Positions 33,220-43,081 of a stretch of DNA of 64,000 bases are shown here, piece by piece. Under the pieces are notes generated by a model. That model had not been told where the DNA came from, searched no databases, and saw nothing but the letters and a program-made list of their open reading frames with translations. The number at the start of each line of letters is the position of its first letter. The first letter of the stretch is position 1. Position numbers and translations under genes: made by a program. Source of the stretch: Bacteriovoracaceae bacterium UBA4096 (GTDB taxonomy: Bacteria; Bdellovibrionota; Bacteriovoracia; Bacteriovoracales; Bacteriovoracaceae); assembly GCA_002381945.1 (NCBI GenBank), contig DFXY01000041.1, forward strand, positions 1 through 64,000. Reading direction: 5' to 3'.

Positions 33220-34331
33220 TTCTTTTTAACAGGCCAGCCGTATTAGGTACCGAAAAAAACTTCATCGAAGAGGTTTTTAATAAGCAAAAGTTTTCTGGGG
33301 ATGGATTTTTCTCTTCGAAATGCCATGAGACACTTGCTAGTTACCTGGGAGCACCAAAAGCTCTTCTGACCACTTCTTGTACTGATGCATTGGAGATGGC
33401 CGCGATCCTTCTTGATATTGCACCAGGTGATGAAGTCATTATGCCTTCATTTACTTTCGTTTCTACATCAAATGCTTTCGCCCTTCGTGGGGCCAAGATC
33501 GTCTTTCTGGATATTAATCCGGATACTATGAATATGGATGAGTCCCTGATTGAAAAGGCCATTACGCCTAAAACTAAGTGTATCGCACTAGTTCATTACG
33601 CAGGCTGGTCTTGTGATCTTGATAAGGTCTTAGAGATCAGTAAAAAACATAATATTCCTGTTATCGAAGATGCTGCCCAAGCGTTAGGTGCCACTTATAA
33701 AGGTAGAAAATTGGGAACCTTCGGTGTCATGTCAGCATTTAGCTTTCATGAGACCAAGAATATCCAATGCGGTGAGGGTGGAGCTCTTGTTATTAATGAT
33801 GAAAAATATGTGAAGCGTGCAGAAATAGTTCGTGAAAAAGGAACTAACCGTTCCCAGTTCCTGAGAGGGCAAACGGATAAGTACACTTGGGTTGATATTG
33901 GTTCGAGTTTTCTTCCATCTGAATTAAATGCAGCTTTTTTGTTTCCACAACTTAATGATGTTGATGCCATTAATGCTAACCGTTTGGAGCGCTGGGAAAC
34001 TTATAAAAAAGAATTGAGTGGCATTATTGAGATTCTGGATTGCCCTAAGTATTGCACGAATAATGCTCATCTTTTCGCGGTTAAATTAAATGATATCGAA
34101 GAGCGAACTCAGTTTATTGATCACATGAAAAAGCATGATATCCTAACTGTCTTTCATTATGTGCCCCTTCATAGTTCGCCAGGCGGTAAAAGATTTGGAG
34201 AGTTCAGAGGAGAAGATAAGTTTACAACTAAAGAATCAAACCGACTGGTTAGACTTCCCCTCTATTATGATTTATCCACTGAAGACCAAAACAAGGTCAT
34301 TTCAGCTATAAAGTCGTTTCGAAAATCCTAG
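33216..34331 (+). CDS. wecE: dTDP-4-amino-4,6-dideoxygalactose transaminase
   Basis: The 371-residue PLP enzyme of the DegT/DnrJ/EryC1 family is very close to E. coli WecE by recall: VIMPSFTFVSTSNAF, the SFHETKN PLP-lysine loop, and the distinctive REKGTNRSQFLRGQTDKYTW segment. It transfers an amino group from glutamate to dTDP-4-keto-6-deoxyglucose, made here by RmlA and RmlB at 50-52 kb. WecD finishes the sugar. Its end overlaps wecF on the other strand by 26 bases, with no terminator between. Confidence 0.94.
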   Translation: MILFNRPAVLGTEKNFIEEVFNKQKFSGDGFFSSKCHETLASYLGAPKALLTTSCTDALEMAAILLDIAPGDEVIMPSFTFVSTSNAFALRGAKIVFLDINPDTMNMDESLIEKAITPKTKCIALVHYAGWSCDLDKVLEISKKHNIPVIEDAAQALGATYKGRKLGTFGVMSAFSFHETKNIQCGEGGALVINDEKYVKRAEIVREKGTNRSQFLRGQTDKYTWVDIGSSFLPSELNAAFLFPQLNDVDAINANRLERWETYKKELSGIIEILDCPKYCTNNAHLFAVKLNDIEERTQFIDHMKKHDILTVFHYVPLHSSPGGKRFGEFRGEDKFTTKESNRLVRLPLYYDLSTEDQNKVISAIKSFRKS

Positions 34332-35343
34332 TTAATTGCAGTTTGAGATTCTCTCTGGAAAAATAATTGGAAACTTTTTCCTGATTGGCGCGTTTGCTCG
34401 CTTCATCAAGAGGAGCAAGATCTATGTCTTTCACATCAAATACCTTCACTCCAAGTCGTCCAAAAAGGTGATATTGAGGAGTGTTGGTATCCAGAAACAC
34501 TTTTTTACCCAAACCTAAAACCTGAATGATATTACCCATACCCTGTTGTCGATCATGATTGAAGACAACCGTATCTACTCCGGCCAGAAGCTTGTAATAG
34601 TCTTGAATGGCCATGAAAGTGGTCAAAGGAATGAAATCATTTCCAAACATTTTTTGGCCGATCTCGACGATTTTCTTTCCATACTTATCGTTTCCATAAG
34701 ATAGCGGAACTATGATTTTAATTAGACCTTTGAATTTTAAAAGTTTTTCAAAGGCATCTACGTGACGATTTGCAGCTGTTGCCGAATTTCCAATGAGCAC
34801 TGATTTTTTAGTAAAGTCTTTCTCAGCCTCAACATTATCAATGGGAGAATAAACATTGCTCAGGTAAGTAATGCATTCATGAAGCTCGCCCTTAGCTCCA
34901 TACCATTTTTGGGCAAGATGATAGTCTTCCGGAAGATAAGTGATGAAGTGACCAAGGCGACTGATAACAAACTTTCGAATGTGATGCCAAAATCTGAGCT
35001 TGAGGGAATTTTGTCGGTCGTAGTACTTATAAAGATCTCCGCCCCAAATGGCCCAGAAGCATTTTTTAAGATCATTTGAATTTAGGGCCAGAAGTAAGAC
35101 GATACTATTCCAGAACAGACCATGAAGAATGACTCTGTCAGCTTTTCTGAAAAGTGCCCAAAGCTCGAAAAAGCTTTGAATATTCATCTTGGTGCGAACA
35201 ATTAAGTTATCACTTAAAGTGAAGGCAAATTTGTTTTTCTTATTGATCACATAATACTGATGTTCTCTGGGATTAAAAGTATCATTAACGTACGTTATAA
35301 ATGGCTGGACGAATTTATCAGCAACAAAAATATGAAGAATCAT
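34306..35343 (-). CDS. wecF: TDP-Fuc4NAc transferase, WecF-like (GT56)
   Basis: The 345-residue protein has the main landmarks of GT56 4-acetamido-4,6-dideoxy-D-galactosyltransferases: ILHGLFWNS, CFWAIWGGDLYKYY, IGNSATAANRHVDAF, VPLSYGN and NHDRQQGMGN. E. coli WecF adds Fuc4NAc to lipid II of the common antigen at the inner face of the membrane. Finding it beside wecDE strongly supports Fuc4NAc use here, though no WecG/WecB/WecC genes are in the window, so the lipid acceptor may differ. It starts three bases after the asnB stop on the same strand. Confidence 0.88.
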   Translation of the reverse strand: MILHIFVADKFVQPFITYVNDTFNPREHQYYVINKKNKFAFTLSDNLIVRTKMNIQSFFELWALFRKADRVILHGLFWNSIVLLLALNSNDLKKCFWAIWGGDLYKYYDRQNSLKLRFWHHIRKFVISRLGHFITYLPEDYHLAQKWYGAKGELHECITYLSNVYSPIDNVEAEKDFTKKSVLIGNSATAANRHVDAFEKLLKFKGLIKIIVPLSYGNDKYGKKIVEIGQKMFGNDFIPLTTFMAIQDYYKLLAGVDTVVFNHDRQQGMGNIIQVLGLGKKVFLDTNTPQYHLFGRLGVKVFDVKDIDLAPLDEASKRANQEKVSNYFSRENLKLQLTRIFETTL

Positions 35344-35346
35344 GAT

Positions 35347-37242
35347 TTACATCCAGCGATCATACCAGGTGGCAAGTGTATAAAGGGACCAGATTCGAGG
35401 GGCATAGTCTCGCTTCTTAGAGCGATGGTCTTTTAAAATACCAAGGCAGTAGTCTTGATTAAGCCAACCATCCTTAAAGATTTTTGACTCCTGGAAACGT
35501 TCATGAACAACGTTCCCCATATCCCCATAGAGCCACTGCTCAAATGGAAATGAGAATCCCATCTTCTTGCGATCAATGCACTCTAGAGGAATGTGTTTAG
35601 CCGCTACTTTCTTAAGCCATGCTTTTTTCACGTCTCCATCTATGCGTGCCTTACCCATAGTTTTAAAAACCAGTTCGGCAACTTTATGATCTAAAAATGG
35701 GGCCCGGGCCTCAATAGAAGAAAGCATAGAAATGCGGTCAACTCTACGAACTAAAACCTCGATCATCTTGGAATAGATTTCAGTGTAGGCGATAAGATCC
35801 ACGTCATCGAAGCTTCCATGAGAAACTTTTGCAAGATCCTCCTGAACCATCTTGATGTAATTGTAACCTGCTGCAGGGTTGCCTGAATTTAGGAGAGTAT
35901 CACCTGCCAGCCGATTTCTAAGGGTTTTAGGAATACCAAAAGAAGTATTCATATAAACCGGATCACCTTCGGCGACTCGTCTCCACATATCAAAACGACG
36001 GTGTCCTTGAATGGCGTACTTACTTGCCCAGCCAAAGAGCTCGTGAGGCACAGTGAATTTCCACGGCTCTTTACGGGCTTTTTCCAGGTTTTTCAAAGCT
36101 CCTGCAAAGGAGTTGTAGCCATGGAAAAGCTCATCGGCGCCTTCCCCCACTAAAACCACTTTATAGCCATCATTTCTGACTTTCTGAGAAAGAAGATGCA
36201 GAGGAACCCAAACCCAGTTTGAGATTGGTTCATCTAAGACATCACCGACTGACATCAGAACTTTTTTAGCTTCATCTAAAGACACCATCACATTGTGATG
36301 ATCAAGCTTGTATTTTTTTGCCACGATGTCGGCATATTCAAATTCATTATATTTGTCCTGACCTTCGTAGCCGATGCAGTAAGTTCGATATGGTTGATCA
36401 CTATTTTTAGCGACCATGGCCGAAATTAAACTAGAATCAATCCCGCCACTTAAAAAACCACACACCGGAACATCTGAAATCAGCCGGTCTTTTACTGCAC
36501 GCTCAATTTCATGCTCAAGTTCTTCTACTGAATAAGTATTGATGCGTTTTTCAGTATGAATAAAGGGATTCCAGTAACGATGAAGCTTTAAGCCCTTGTC
36601 TTTAAGATCAAAGACTCCATAACATCCGGGAGGAATGGATTTTATGCCATCTACTAAATGGTCATTAAAGGGTGAGAAGTTCAAAGTAAGGTAAGAGTCA
36701 AGTCCTGAAGGATTTAGTTTGAACTTAGGGTAATATTTAAACAATGGCGCAAGTTCCGAGGCAAAACCAAATGATTTATCCCCAAAGTGACAAAAGAGCG
36801 GCTTTTTACCAAAACGATCCCGAACTAAAAAGAGTTTCCCTTCCTTTTTGTCCATAAGACCAAAGGCAAACATCCCAAGAGTTTTTTCAAGAAACTTATC
36901 CATTCCCCAGGCGCGGTATCCAAGCAGAATAACTTCGGTATCACTCTCAGTGCGAAAGCTAACACCTTCTGCTGCTAGTTCTTCTCTGATACTTTGAAAA
37001 TTATAGATCTCACCATTGAAGGTCAGGACATACTTTCCATCTTCCAACAGCATGGGTTGGTTTGACCTTGGATCTAGGTCAAGTATGGAGAGCCGGGCAT
37101 GGCCGAAGGTAAATTCCGGATCAGTATATGAACCCTGATGGTCTGGACCTCGATGATTAATGGTCTTCAGGGCCTCTTTAAAGACCCCTTCATCCACGCT
37201 TGAGTTATTAGAGAGATTCACAATTCCGAATATTCCGCACAT
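35347..37242 (-). CDS. asnB: glutamine-hydrolysing asparagine synthetase
   Basis: The true start is the ATG at 37242, giving MCGIFGIVNLSNN, because the Cys after Met must become the N-terminal nucleophile of the Ntn glutaminase domain. The upstream TTG at 37248 is rejected for this reason. The glutaminase domain, about 1-205, is followed by the synthetase domain with the pyrophosphate loop FLSGGIDSSLISAMV near residue 265. AsnB-like enzymes in glycan clusters can amidate sugar acids instead of making free asparagine. Its place directly before wecF supports such a role but does not prove it. Confidence 0.92.
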   Translation of the reverse strand: MCGIFGIVNLSNNSSVDEGVFKEALKTINHRGPDHQGSYTDPEFTFGHARLSILDLDPRSNQPMLLEDGKYVLTFNGEIYNFQSIREELAAEGVSFRTESDTEVILLGYRAWGMDKFLEKTLGMFAFGLMDKKEGKLFLVRDRFGKKPLFCHFGDKSFGFASELAPLFKYYPKFKLNPSGLDSYLTLNFSPFNDHLVDGIKSIPPGCYGVFDLKDKGLKLHRYWNPFIHTEKRINTYSVEELEHEIERAVKDRLISDVPVCGFLSGGIDSSLISAMVAKNSDQPYRTYCIGYEGQDKYNEFEYADIVAKKYKLDHHNVMVSLDEAKKVLMSVGDVLDEPISNWVWVPLHLLSQKVRNDGYKVVLVGEGADELFHGYNSFAGALKNLEKARKEPWKFTVPHELFGWASKYAIQGHRRFDMWRRVAEGDPVYMNTSFGIPKTLRNRLAGDTLLNSGNPAAGYNYIKMVQEDLAKVSHGSFDDVDLIAYTEIYSKMIEVLVRRVDRISMLSSIEARAPFLDHKVAELVFKTMGKARIDGDVKKAWLKKVAAKHIPLECIDRKKMGFSFPFEQWLYGDMGNVVHERFQESKIFKDGWLNQDYCLGILKDHRSKKRDYAPRIWSLYTLATWYDRWM

Positions 37243-37279
37243 GGACAAAGACTATCATAAGTTTTACCTTTAAATCACC

Positions 37280-38287
37280 GTGAAAAATGAGAAATGGTTT
37301 AAGGATATTCTGTCTAGTGTTAAGTTTGGTGAGGGTTTTCCCATAGCCAAATTTTACTATCATCCATTGTACAGAGTAGGGGTTGGGAAAAACAGTGATC
37401 TTGACTATATCTTTGGCAGGAACCGTAAGCTCCCTTTAAAAAATCTTCGAAAATTTAAGTTCTTTAGGTTTGAAGCTCCTTTTCCTACGGATTCAGTTAT
37501 TTTTTTTCAGTCTGGAAGAAAACGGTTAATCATTGCTTCCCAGAAAGAGGGGAAGGTTCTTAAGGTTTCGGTGTCTCCTGAACAGCTTTCACTGCTTGAA
37601 GGGGAGATAAAGGAACTTAAGCATCAGAATCAGTCGGAGTTTGCCTCCCATTCAGTCAAGCTTTTGGATCATGGAACTAATTGGATAATGACTTCGTTTT
37701 GTTCGAATCGAGATTCGGTGGTGGGAATGCCGATTTTGGAATTGCATGAGTTAGTTATGGGGCCCATGACGAAGTTTTATAGTTCTCATGATTGGAAGAA
37801 AGTGTCGCTGAAAGAGTGGTTAATTGAAGCGAAAAAGAGAGCGAAGGGGCACCCTAGCATTCTATTGATTCAGAAAGTTATTTCGCAATTGGAGCAAGGA
37901 CCTGATTTTGAGCTAATAAATGGTCAACTGCATTTTGATCTTCATCAAGGGAATGTTTTAAGGGATAAGGACCATCTCGTAATTATCGATTGGGAAGTTT
38001 CTCATTCGGGTCTATTGATCGTAGATTACTTTGATTTTTATCGAAGACTTGTGAAAGAAGAGAGAATTTCCACTAAAGATTTATCTCATGGCCATGTCTT
38101 ACAGGATTTTTATTCAGGTTTTCAAGATTGGCTAAAGTTGTTTGGTATTAATTTACCTGCTGGGCATGAAAAAGCTATCCTTAGACTTTATTCCTTAGAA
38201 AGAACTCTTATTTATTTCGAAAAGTGGAATGAAAATCGCTTAGATGATAAAGCAGGATTTGAATTTAAAGTAACATTACTAGATTGA
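37280..38287 (+). CDS. APH-like phosphotransferase / kinase fold protein
   Basis: The 335-residue protein has a protein-kinase-like C-lobe with the phosphotransferase signature LHFDLHQGNVLRDKDHLVII followed by DWEVSHSG. The first is the HxDxxxxN catalytic loop and the second the metal-binding Asp. Such proteins phosphorylate small molecules such as sugars or choline. The GTG start at 37280 has no ribosome-binding site and the next gene follows after six bases, so it may be a leaderless transcript from the 37-base gap shared with asnB. Substrate is unknown; a sugar or lipid-linked glycan is plausible. Confidence 0.75.
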   Translation: MKNEKWFKDILSSVKFGEGFPIAKFYYHPLYRVGVGKNSDLDYIFGRNRKLPLKNLRKFKFFRFEAPFPTDSVIFFQSGRKRLIIASQKEGKVLKVSVSPEQLSLLEGEIKELKHQNQSEFASHSVKLLDHGTNWIMTSFCSNRDSVVGMPILELHELVMGPMTKFYSSHDWKKVSLKEWLIEAKKRAKGHPSILLIQKVISQLEQGPDFELINGQLHFDLHQGNVLRDKDHLVIIDWEVSHSGLLIVDYFDFYRRLVKEERISTKDLSHGHVLQDFYSGFQDWLKLFGINLPAGHEKAILRLYSLERTLIYFEKWNENRLDDKAGFEFKVTLLD

Positions 38288-38293
38288 GGATTG

Positions 38294-39577
38294 ATGGTAA
38301 AAAACTTGCAATCACAAAGTAAACTTGCTGCAGCCTCATACTTGATAGGTGAACGACTCATCAGAATGTTTATTGGCTTTTTTGTCCATGCCTGGATGGC
38401 CAGGACATTAACTCCTGAAGAATTCGGTTTTATTTCTTATATCGTAAAAGGTGTCGCAGTCTATTACACATTTGGCTTGTTTGGTAATGATGAAGTTGTG
38501 ATCAAAGAGCTACTTTCTCAGAAGAAAGAAGAGCAAAAGAATGTGCTTGTCACGGTAACGTATTTAAGACTTCTTATAGGAACTATCGGTTTTGTTGTTA
38601 TGCTATTAATAACTGGACTTGCATCTGGGTTCGGAAGTGAAACTTGGTACTGGATGCTTATATTTGGTATCACTATTCCCATGCAGGCCCTTACAGTATA
38701 TGAATTGCCATTCATTTCCAACATGTCCATGCAACCCATCTTTCTTGCAAGAAATTCAAGTTATTTTATAGGTGTTATTTGTAAAATTATTGGATTGTTG
38801 AAACATTTCACCAAATCAAGCTTCATCATTATTTATATGATTGAAGAATTTTTTGGTAAATTCTTCTCTGCTATTTTAGCCTTCAAGCAGGGATGGTGTG
38901 GCGGAAAATTTAATTCAAAACTGGCCTATTATATATTAGGCCCAAGCCTTTTATCTTTTTTCGCTTCATTTATTTTGCTTTTTGACCAAAGATTGCCTTT
39001 TTTAGTTCTAGATTATTTTGGGAGCGCTACAGAAATTGGGAAATATGCTGTGGTGATTACTTTATTAGATATTGCACTGTTATTTCCTGTCTCATTAGCA
39101 ACTGCAATCTTTCCATCTGTAGTGCATGGTAAAAATACAAGCTTAGAGGCTTACGAAAAAAATCGACAACATTTAGCAAATTGTCTTATTTGGCTTGGAT
39201 TTGCCTTTGCAATTGTTATTTGGCCGTTGGCCCCACTGATCATTAAATTACTTTATGGTGGAAAATATTTGGAAGTGATACCACTTTTACGAGGTTTGGC
39301 CTTTACGTCCATTTTAAATTTCTACAATGTTGGAAGATTTAAATGGTTTGTTCTTGATAAGGCCCTTCCGGATTGGATTGCATTACTAATTTCCGGGCTA
39401 ATCATCCAGTCATTGGCATTATATTTACTTATTCCACAATACGGATTAAATGGAATAATTGGGGCCGTATTACTCGGACAAATTATTCCAAATCTTCTTT
39501 TGGTATGGAGAAAAAATGTCAGAGAGAGCTTGAAGATTTTCTTTAGGTCTTTAAAAATCCCAAACTTCATTCCTTAA
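38294..39577 (+). CDS. oligosaccharide flippase, Wzx-like
   Basis: The 427-residue membrane protein has about 12 helices and belongs to the polysaccharide-exporter/MATE-like group. The first helix region reads LIGERLIRMFIGFFVHAWMA, then RTLTPEEFGFISY, as is usual for O-antigen flippases. ATG at 38294 is preferred over a TTG at 38291 because GAGG lies five bases before it. It would flip lipid-linked sugars across the inner membrane. The locus also has an ABC exporter, so two export routes may run side by side. Confidence 0.88.
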   Translation: MVKNLQSQSKLAAASYLIGERLIRMFIGFFVHAWMARTLTPEEFGFISYIVKGVAVYYTFGLFGNDEVVIKELLSQKKEEQKNVLVTVTYLRLLIGTIGFVVMLLITGLASGFGSETWYWMLIFGITIPMQALTVYELPFISNMSMQPIFLARNSSYFIGVICKIIGLLKHFTKSSFIIIYMIEEFFGKFFSAILAFKQGWCGGKFNSKLAYYILGPSLLSFFASFILLFDQRLPFLVLDYFGSATEIGKYAVVITLLDIALLFPVSLATAIFPSVVHGKNTSLEAYEKNRQHLANCLIWLGFAFAIVIWPLAPLIIKLLYGGKYLEVIPLLRGLAFTSILNFYNVGRFKWFVLDKALPDWIALLISGLIIQSLALYLLIPQYGLNGIIGAVLLGQIIPNLLLVWRKNVRESLKIFFRSLKIPNFIP

Positions 39578-40886
39578 CAAATATGAAATCTTCTCCCTGA
39601 CCTCGGATTCGATTTTGGTTTTTTCTTATTTCCTGGTCTTCTTTTACTAGGTCTTTTCTTCCTTCAACTGTAGACCATTTTACTACTCTCTCGTAGTTAT
39701 CCTGGGCCATCCATTGTTGAGTTGGATATACATTAGGGTACTTAGCTTTTATATTCTCAATCTCTTGAACAAAGTTGGATTGCGTCTTCGCATTTTTAAG
39801 CTTGTTACCTCCAAATTTGGTAACCATAAGGGTTCTTTCAATAAAAGCTTTAGGATCTCGGACTGAAATAGTAACTTCGGGATAACTACCGTAATGACAG
39901 CCTCCACAGCTTTTTACTATTTTATTAACGTCGCTACGATTTTGAATTTCCCCACTATTGTACAGATCCGCAAAATGTGGATCTTTTAGAGAAGGAGGTT
40001 GCTTTAAAGAGTAATCACAACATGTTGAAAAATCACCATTAGGTCGGATGGCGAAATACAAATTAGGGCTGTCACAAACAGAGTCTTTTCTCCAGGTAGG
40101 AGCATTGCCTTTTAGAAATGAGATACCACTTTCTAGAAATTTTTCAGAATCAAATAGTGGTGCACCTGATCTCTTTAAGGCAATTAATTCTTTTCCTAAA
40201 TCATCTAAATAAGTATGTTGATTCTTTCTGAATTTGAAAAAGTCGTCGTAACTTCTAAAACCCATTGGATTTTCTTGGTTTGCAATATGAACTGGCACAA
40301 GAGAAACAAACCATCCAATACTCTTAGCAAAATCGAGAATTGCTGGAATCTCTCGGTAGTTGAATTGGCTTAAAACGGTTCCAAAGCTTAAAATAGCTGA
40401 ATCTTTTCTGAAAATCTTAGAAATCATTTCAATGGTTTCTATGGCATTCTTTCCACTGCCAGGAACAGCATTAATGTAATCACTTGTAGCAAAATCTAAA
40501 GAATCGACAGAAACATTGATATCTCTCGCCCCTGCATCATAGCAGTCTCGAAGCATGGTTTCTGTAGCGTAATGGGTTCCAGCAGTTTGTAGGCGTACAT
40601 TTAAACTATTTTTTGTGAAAATCTCTACAATTTGAGGTAGATCCTTTCTCATAAAAGGCTCGCCACCTGTTAGTAATACGATGGCCCCACCTATCTTTTT
40701 CAAGTTTTTAGCTGCAACTTCAATCTCATCCAAGCTCATTTCTGCAACTCGTGAGTTTGTTTCAACAATATTGCATTGTCGGCATTTTAAGTTACATTTC
40801 CCATTAATATAAAATTGGACGTAATAAGGAGACTTCTTAGTAATAAGAGCTTTAGCGATCGATTTGTAAGTATTAAATGTAAACAT
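39567..40886 (-). CDS. radical SAM protein with SPASM-like C-terminal cysteines
   Basis: The 439-residue protein has CNLKCRQC, the CxxxCxxC [4Fe-4S] site, followed by LLTGGEPFMRKDL. The C-terminal part has more cysteines (SVCDSP, FSTCCDYSL and KSCGGCHYG) that could hold an extra cluster as in SPASM/twitch enzymes. These generate a 5-prime-deoxyadenosyl radical. The substrate could be a sugar, peptide or lipid and cannot be told here. ATG at 40886 has GGAG upstream and replaces the TTG at 40889. Its 3-prime end overlaps the flippase gene by 11 bases. Confidence 0.87.
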   Translation of the reverse strand: MFTFNTYKSIAKALITKKSPYYVQFYINGKCNLKCRQCNIVETNSRVAEMSLDEIEVAAKNLKKIGGAIVLLTGGEPFMRKDLPQIVEIFTKNSLNVRLQTAGTHYATETMLRDCYDAGARDINVSVDSLDFATSDYINAVPGSGKNAIETIEMISKIFRKDSAILSFGTVLSQFNYREIPAILDFAKSIGWFVSLVPVHIANQENPMGFRSYDDFFKFRKNQHTYLDDLGKELIALKRSGAPLFDSEKFLESGISFLKGNAPTWRKDSVCDSPNLYFAIRPNGDFSTCCDYSLKQPPSLKDPHFADLYNSGEIQNRSDVNKIVKSCGGCHYGSYPEVTISVRDPKAFIERTLMVTKFGGNKLKNAKTQSNFVQEIENIKAKYPNVYPTQQWMAQDNYERVVKWSTVEGRKDLVKEDQEIRKNQNRIRGQGEDFIFVKE

Positions 40887-40931
40887 CAAAAATCTCCATC
40901 AATTTCCGGAAAAAAAGCTTTAAAAGGGCAT

Positions 40932-40953
40932 AAAACTATAATTTAATAGTTTT
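40932..40953. promoter_or_regulatory. AT-rich palindrome in a divergent promoter region
   Basis: AAAACTAT (40932-40939) and ATAGTTTT (40946-40953) are perfect inverted repeats around AATTTA. They lie in the 98-base gap between the divergent radical SAM gene and the six-gene plus-strand operon. It may be an operator for both or a simple AT-rich hairpin. Confidence 0.35.
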
Positions 40954-40984
40954 CCCATACTACACAAATTATTTAAGGTTAGAA

Positions 40985-41785
40985 ATGAATAACATAGAGC
41001 AGAAAGAAGCGCAGTTTCACGATCAATGGGCCGAAGATACCAATCTTAATCAAGTCTATGTTGATCAAGCGTTTGAATCAATTTCCGGGCCAGAAAACCG
41101 ACAAATTCTAGCTTGGATGGGGGATTTAAAGGGAAAAAAGGTTTTAGAGCTTGGTTGTGGTCTTGGAGAAGCATCAGTTTATTTTGCTAAAAAGGGAGCG
41201 GATGTCACTTCCACTGATATTTCTCCTAAAATGGTGGAAACGGCCGAAAAATTAGCTCAACTTCATGGTACCTCAGTAAAAGGTTTGGTTGTTTCGGCAA
41301 ATAATCTTAATAATATACCCGATAATTTTTTTGACTATACCTATGCTGGAAATCTTTTACACCATGTGGACATAGTTAAATGTATTACAGAATTAAGACC
41401 TAAGTTAAAAGACGGTGGTCAGGCCTTTTTCTGGGACCCCATTGCATATAATCCAGTCATAAATATTTATCGAAGAATTGCGACGAAAGTCAGAACTGAA
41501 GATGAACATCCCCTTAAACGTGAAGATATCGAGAATATTAAGAAAGTATTTTCTAAAGTGGAAATTCAATATTATTGGCTAACATCTTTAGGCGTATTCC
41601 TATGGTTCTTTGCAGTTAAAAGAATTGATCCTAATAAAGAAAGATATTGGAAAAAGATTTTAGAAGATTCAGACAAATTAGAGCCATTTTTAAAGTTATC
41701 TCAAAAAGTTGATAGCTTTTTGTTCAAATGGTTACCACCTTTAAGATATCTTGCTTGGAACATTGTCTTAAAATGCAATAAATAG
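40985..41785 (+). CDS. class I SAM-dependent methyltransferase
   Basis: The 266-residue protein has motif I VLELGCGLGEASVYFAKKG, an acidic residue at the end of strand 2 (TSTDISPKM) and YAGNLLHHVD as motif IV. It is close to the UbiE/COQ5-like type 11 group. A hydrophobic stretch (YYWLTSLGVFLWFFAV) near residue 200 and a final amphipathic segment suggest contact with the membrane. It leads an operon with 41789, 43078, 43569, 45229 and 46157, where gaps are three bases or less or the genes overlap. It probably methylates a lipid-linked sugar. Confidence 0.87.
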   Translation: MNNIEQKEAQFHDQWAEDTNLNQVYVDQAFESISGPENRQILAWMGDLKGKKVLELGCGLGEASVYFAKKGADVTSTDISPKMVETAEKLAQLHGTSVKGLVVSANNLNNIPDNFFDYTYAGNLLHHVDIVKCITELRPKLKDGGQAFFWDPIAYNPVINIYRRIATKVRTEDEHPLKREDIENIKKVFSKVEIQYYWLTSLGVFLWFFAVKRIDPNKERYWKKILEDSDKLEPFLKLSQKVDSFLFKWLPPLRYLAWNIVLKCNK

Positions 41786-41788
41786 AAA

Positions 41789-43081
41789 ATGAATTGTAAA
41801 AGAACTGAACTGGTACAGCTGTTGGCCATATCAGTAGTCATGACCTTGATCTTTCTTTTTGTTAATGCCAATCCAATAAATGGAGATTCTCTTTTAGCAT
41901 GGCCAATTGCTGAAAGTGTTAACCATTCATGGTATTCAGGCGGAGATTTAATAATTGAAGCTGCCAAGAATACAAATTTTTTACTTTATAAAATTCTGGC
42001 GCACTTTCCTTGGTATCAAGATAATCTTCCATTAAGAGATACAATTATTTTTACGCCTATTATTTGTATTTATGGTTTTTTGTGGGCCTTGTTTTTCTAT
42101 AAGATTAGTAAAAGTTTCAAAGTAAGTGTTCTAACATTGGCCATATTTCTATTTTCAGATAATAAGCTAGGGTTACATTGGTCTTATTCCCCATTACCAT
42201 TTCTCATTTCTTACACTTCGATTCATTTTTTACAGATAGCTGCTCTTATTCTCTTCTATATCAAAAGATATAAAGTTTCTTTTTTTCTTTTGGCATTAAC
42301 TTCATTTCTTCACCCTGCTACCGCTCTTAGTTACTTTGTAACTTTTGCCGGAATAGCTCTCTTCCGTGAAAAAAATATTAAACAGCTTTTTCTTTATTCT
42401 TTGGCTTTTTTAATACCGTTTGGGATCAATTTTGTTCTATTTCTCGGAGGAAATAAAACCGGAAGTTTAGGTGAGGAACACTTTAAGATTTATGAACTTT
42501 TCCAGAACCATGTTTATGTGCAGGACCATTTTCATGAAGGTTACTTGTACTTTGCTGGATGCTTAGGCCTAATATTTTCATTAAGGCGTTTTTATACCTC
42601 TGAATTTTTGAAGTTTTCGTTTTTGTTTTACTCGATTTCTATATTCTTTAGCTTACTATGGCTTATCAATGCTTACTTTATTAAGAACACTCAATTTTTA
42701 TACTTCTACTATATAATGAGGATTTTTTATCTTTTAAAACCTCTGACATTGTTTGCAATAACATGGGGGCTTTTCAATTATTTTGAACGCCTAGATATTA
42801 AAGCACTTAATAACTGGAGAAAAGCCTTCACTTTTTTGGTAGTTTTTTTATTTGTAAAATGTCTTTTTCGTTATAGTTCTTTTGATTCTGCATTGATGGT
42901 GCTTTCTTTAATTGCTTTAGTGGGAAATCGTCTAAAAATGAGCATGACTTTTGTTGCGCTTTTCATTTTATCTAATGCGATTAAATTTGAGACATTTTTG
43001 AAGCTATCTACTAGTGGCTACTTAAGCTTACCACTTTTAGTTGTTATTCTATGGATGATAAATAAAAAGAGACCAGCATGA
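41789..43081 (+). CDS. polytopic membrane protein of unknown function
   Basis: The 430-residue protein is strongly hydrophobic with about 10-12 membrane helices. The first loop carries NPINGDSLLAWPIAESVNHS, then WYSGGDLIIEAAKN, suggestive of a large periplasmic loop. It looks like the multi-helix proteins found in glycan operons (polymerases or GT-C transferases), but no specific motif is visible. Its stop overlaps the start of the 164-residue gene (ATGA). That protein reads like the missing soluble tail of the same protein. Wzy polymerase is one option. Confidence 0.7.
   Translation: MNCKRTELVQLLAISVVMTLIFLFVNANPINGDSLLAWPIAESVNHSWYSGGDLIIEAAKNTNFLLYKILAHFPWYQDNLPLRDTIIFTPIICIYGFLWALFFYKISKSFKVSVLTLAIFLFSDNKLGLHWSYSPLPFLISYTSIHFLQIAALILFYIKRYKVSFFLLALTSFLHPATALSYFVTFAGIALFREKNIKQLFLYSLAFLIPFGINFVLFLGGNKTGSLGEEHFKIYELFQNHVYVQDHFHEGYLYFAGCLGLIFSLRRFYTSEFLKFSFLFYSISIFFSLLWLINAYFIKNTQFLYFYYIMRIFYLLKPLTLFAITWGLFNYFERLDIKALNNWRKAFTFLVVFLFVKCLFRYSSFDSALMVLSLIALVGNRLKMSMTFVALFILSNAIKFETFLKLSTSGYLSLPLLVVILWMINKKRPA

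Noticed and set aside
37243..37248. TTG start of asnB
   Set aside because: It would place two residues before the essential N-terminal Cys of the glutaminase domain.
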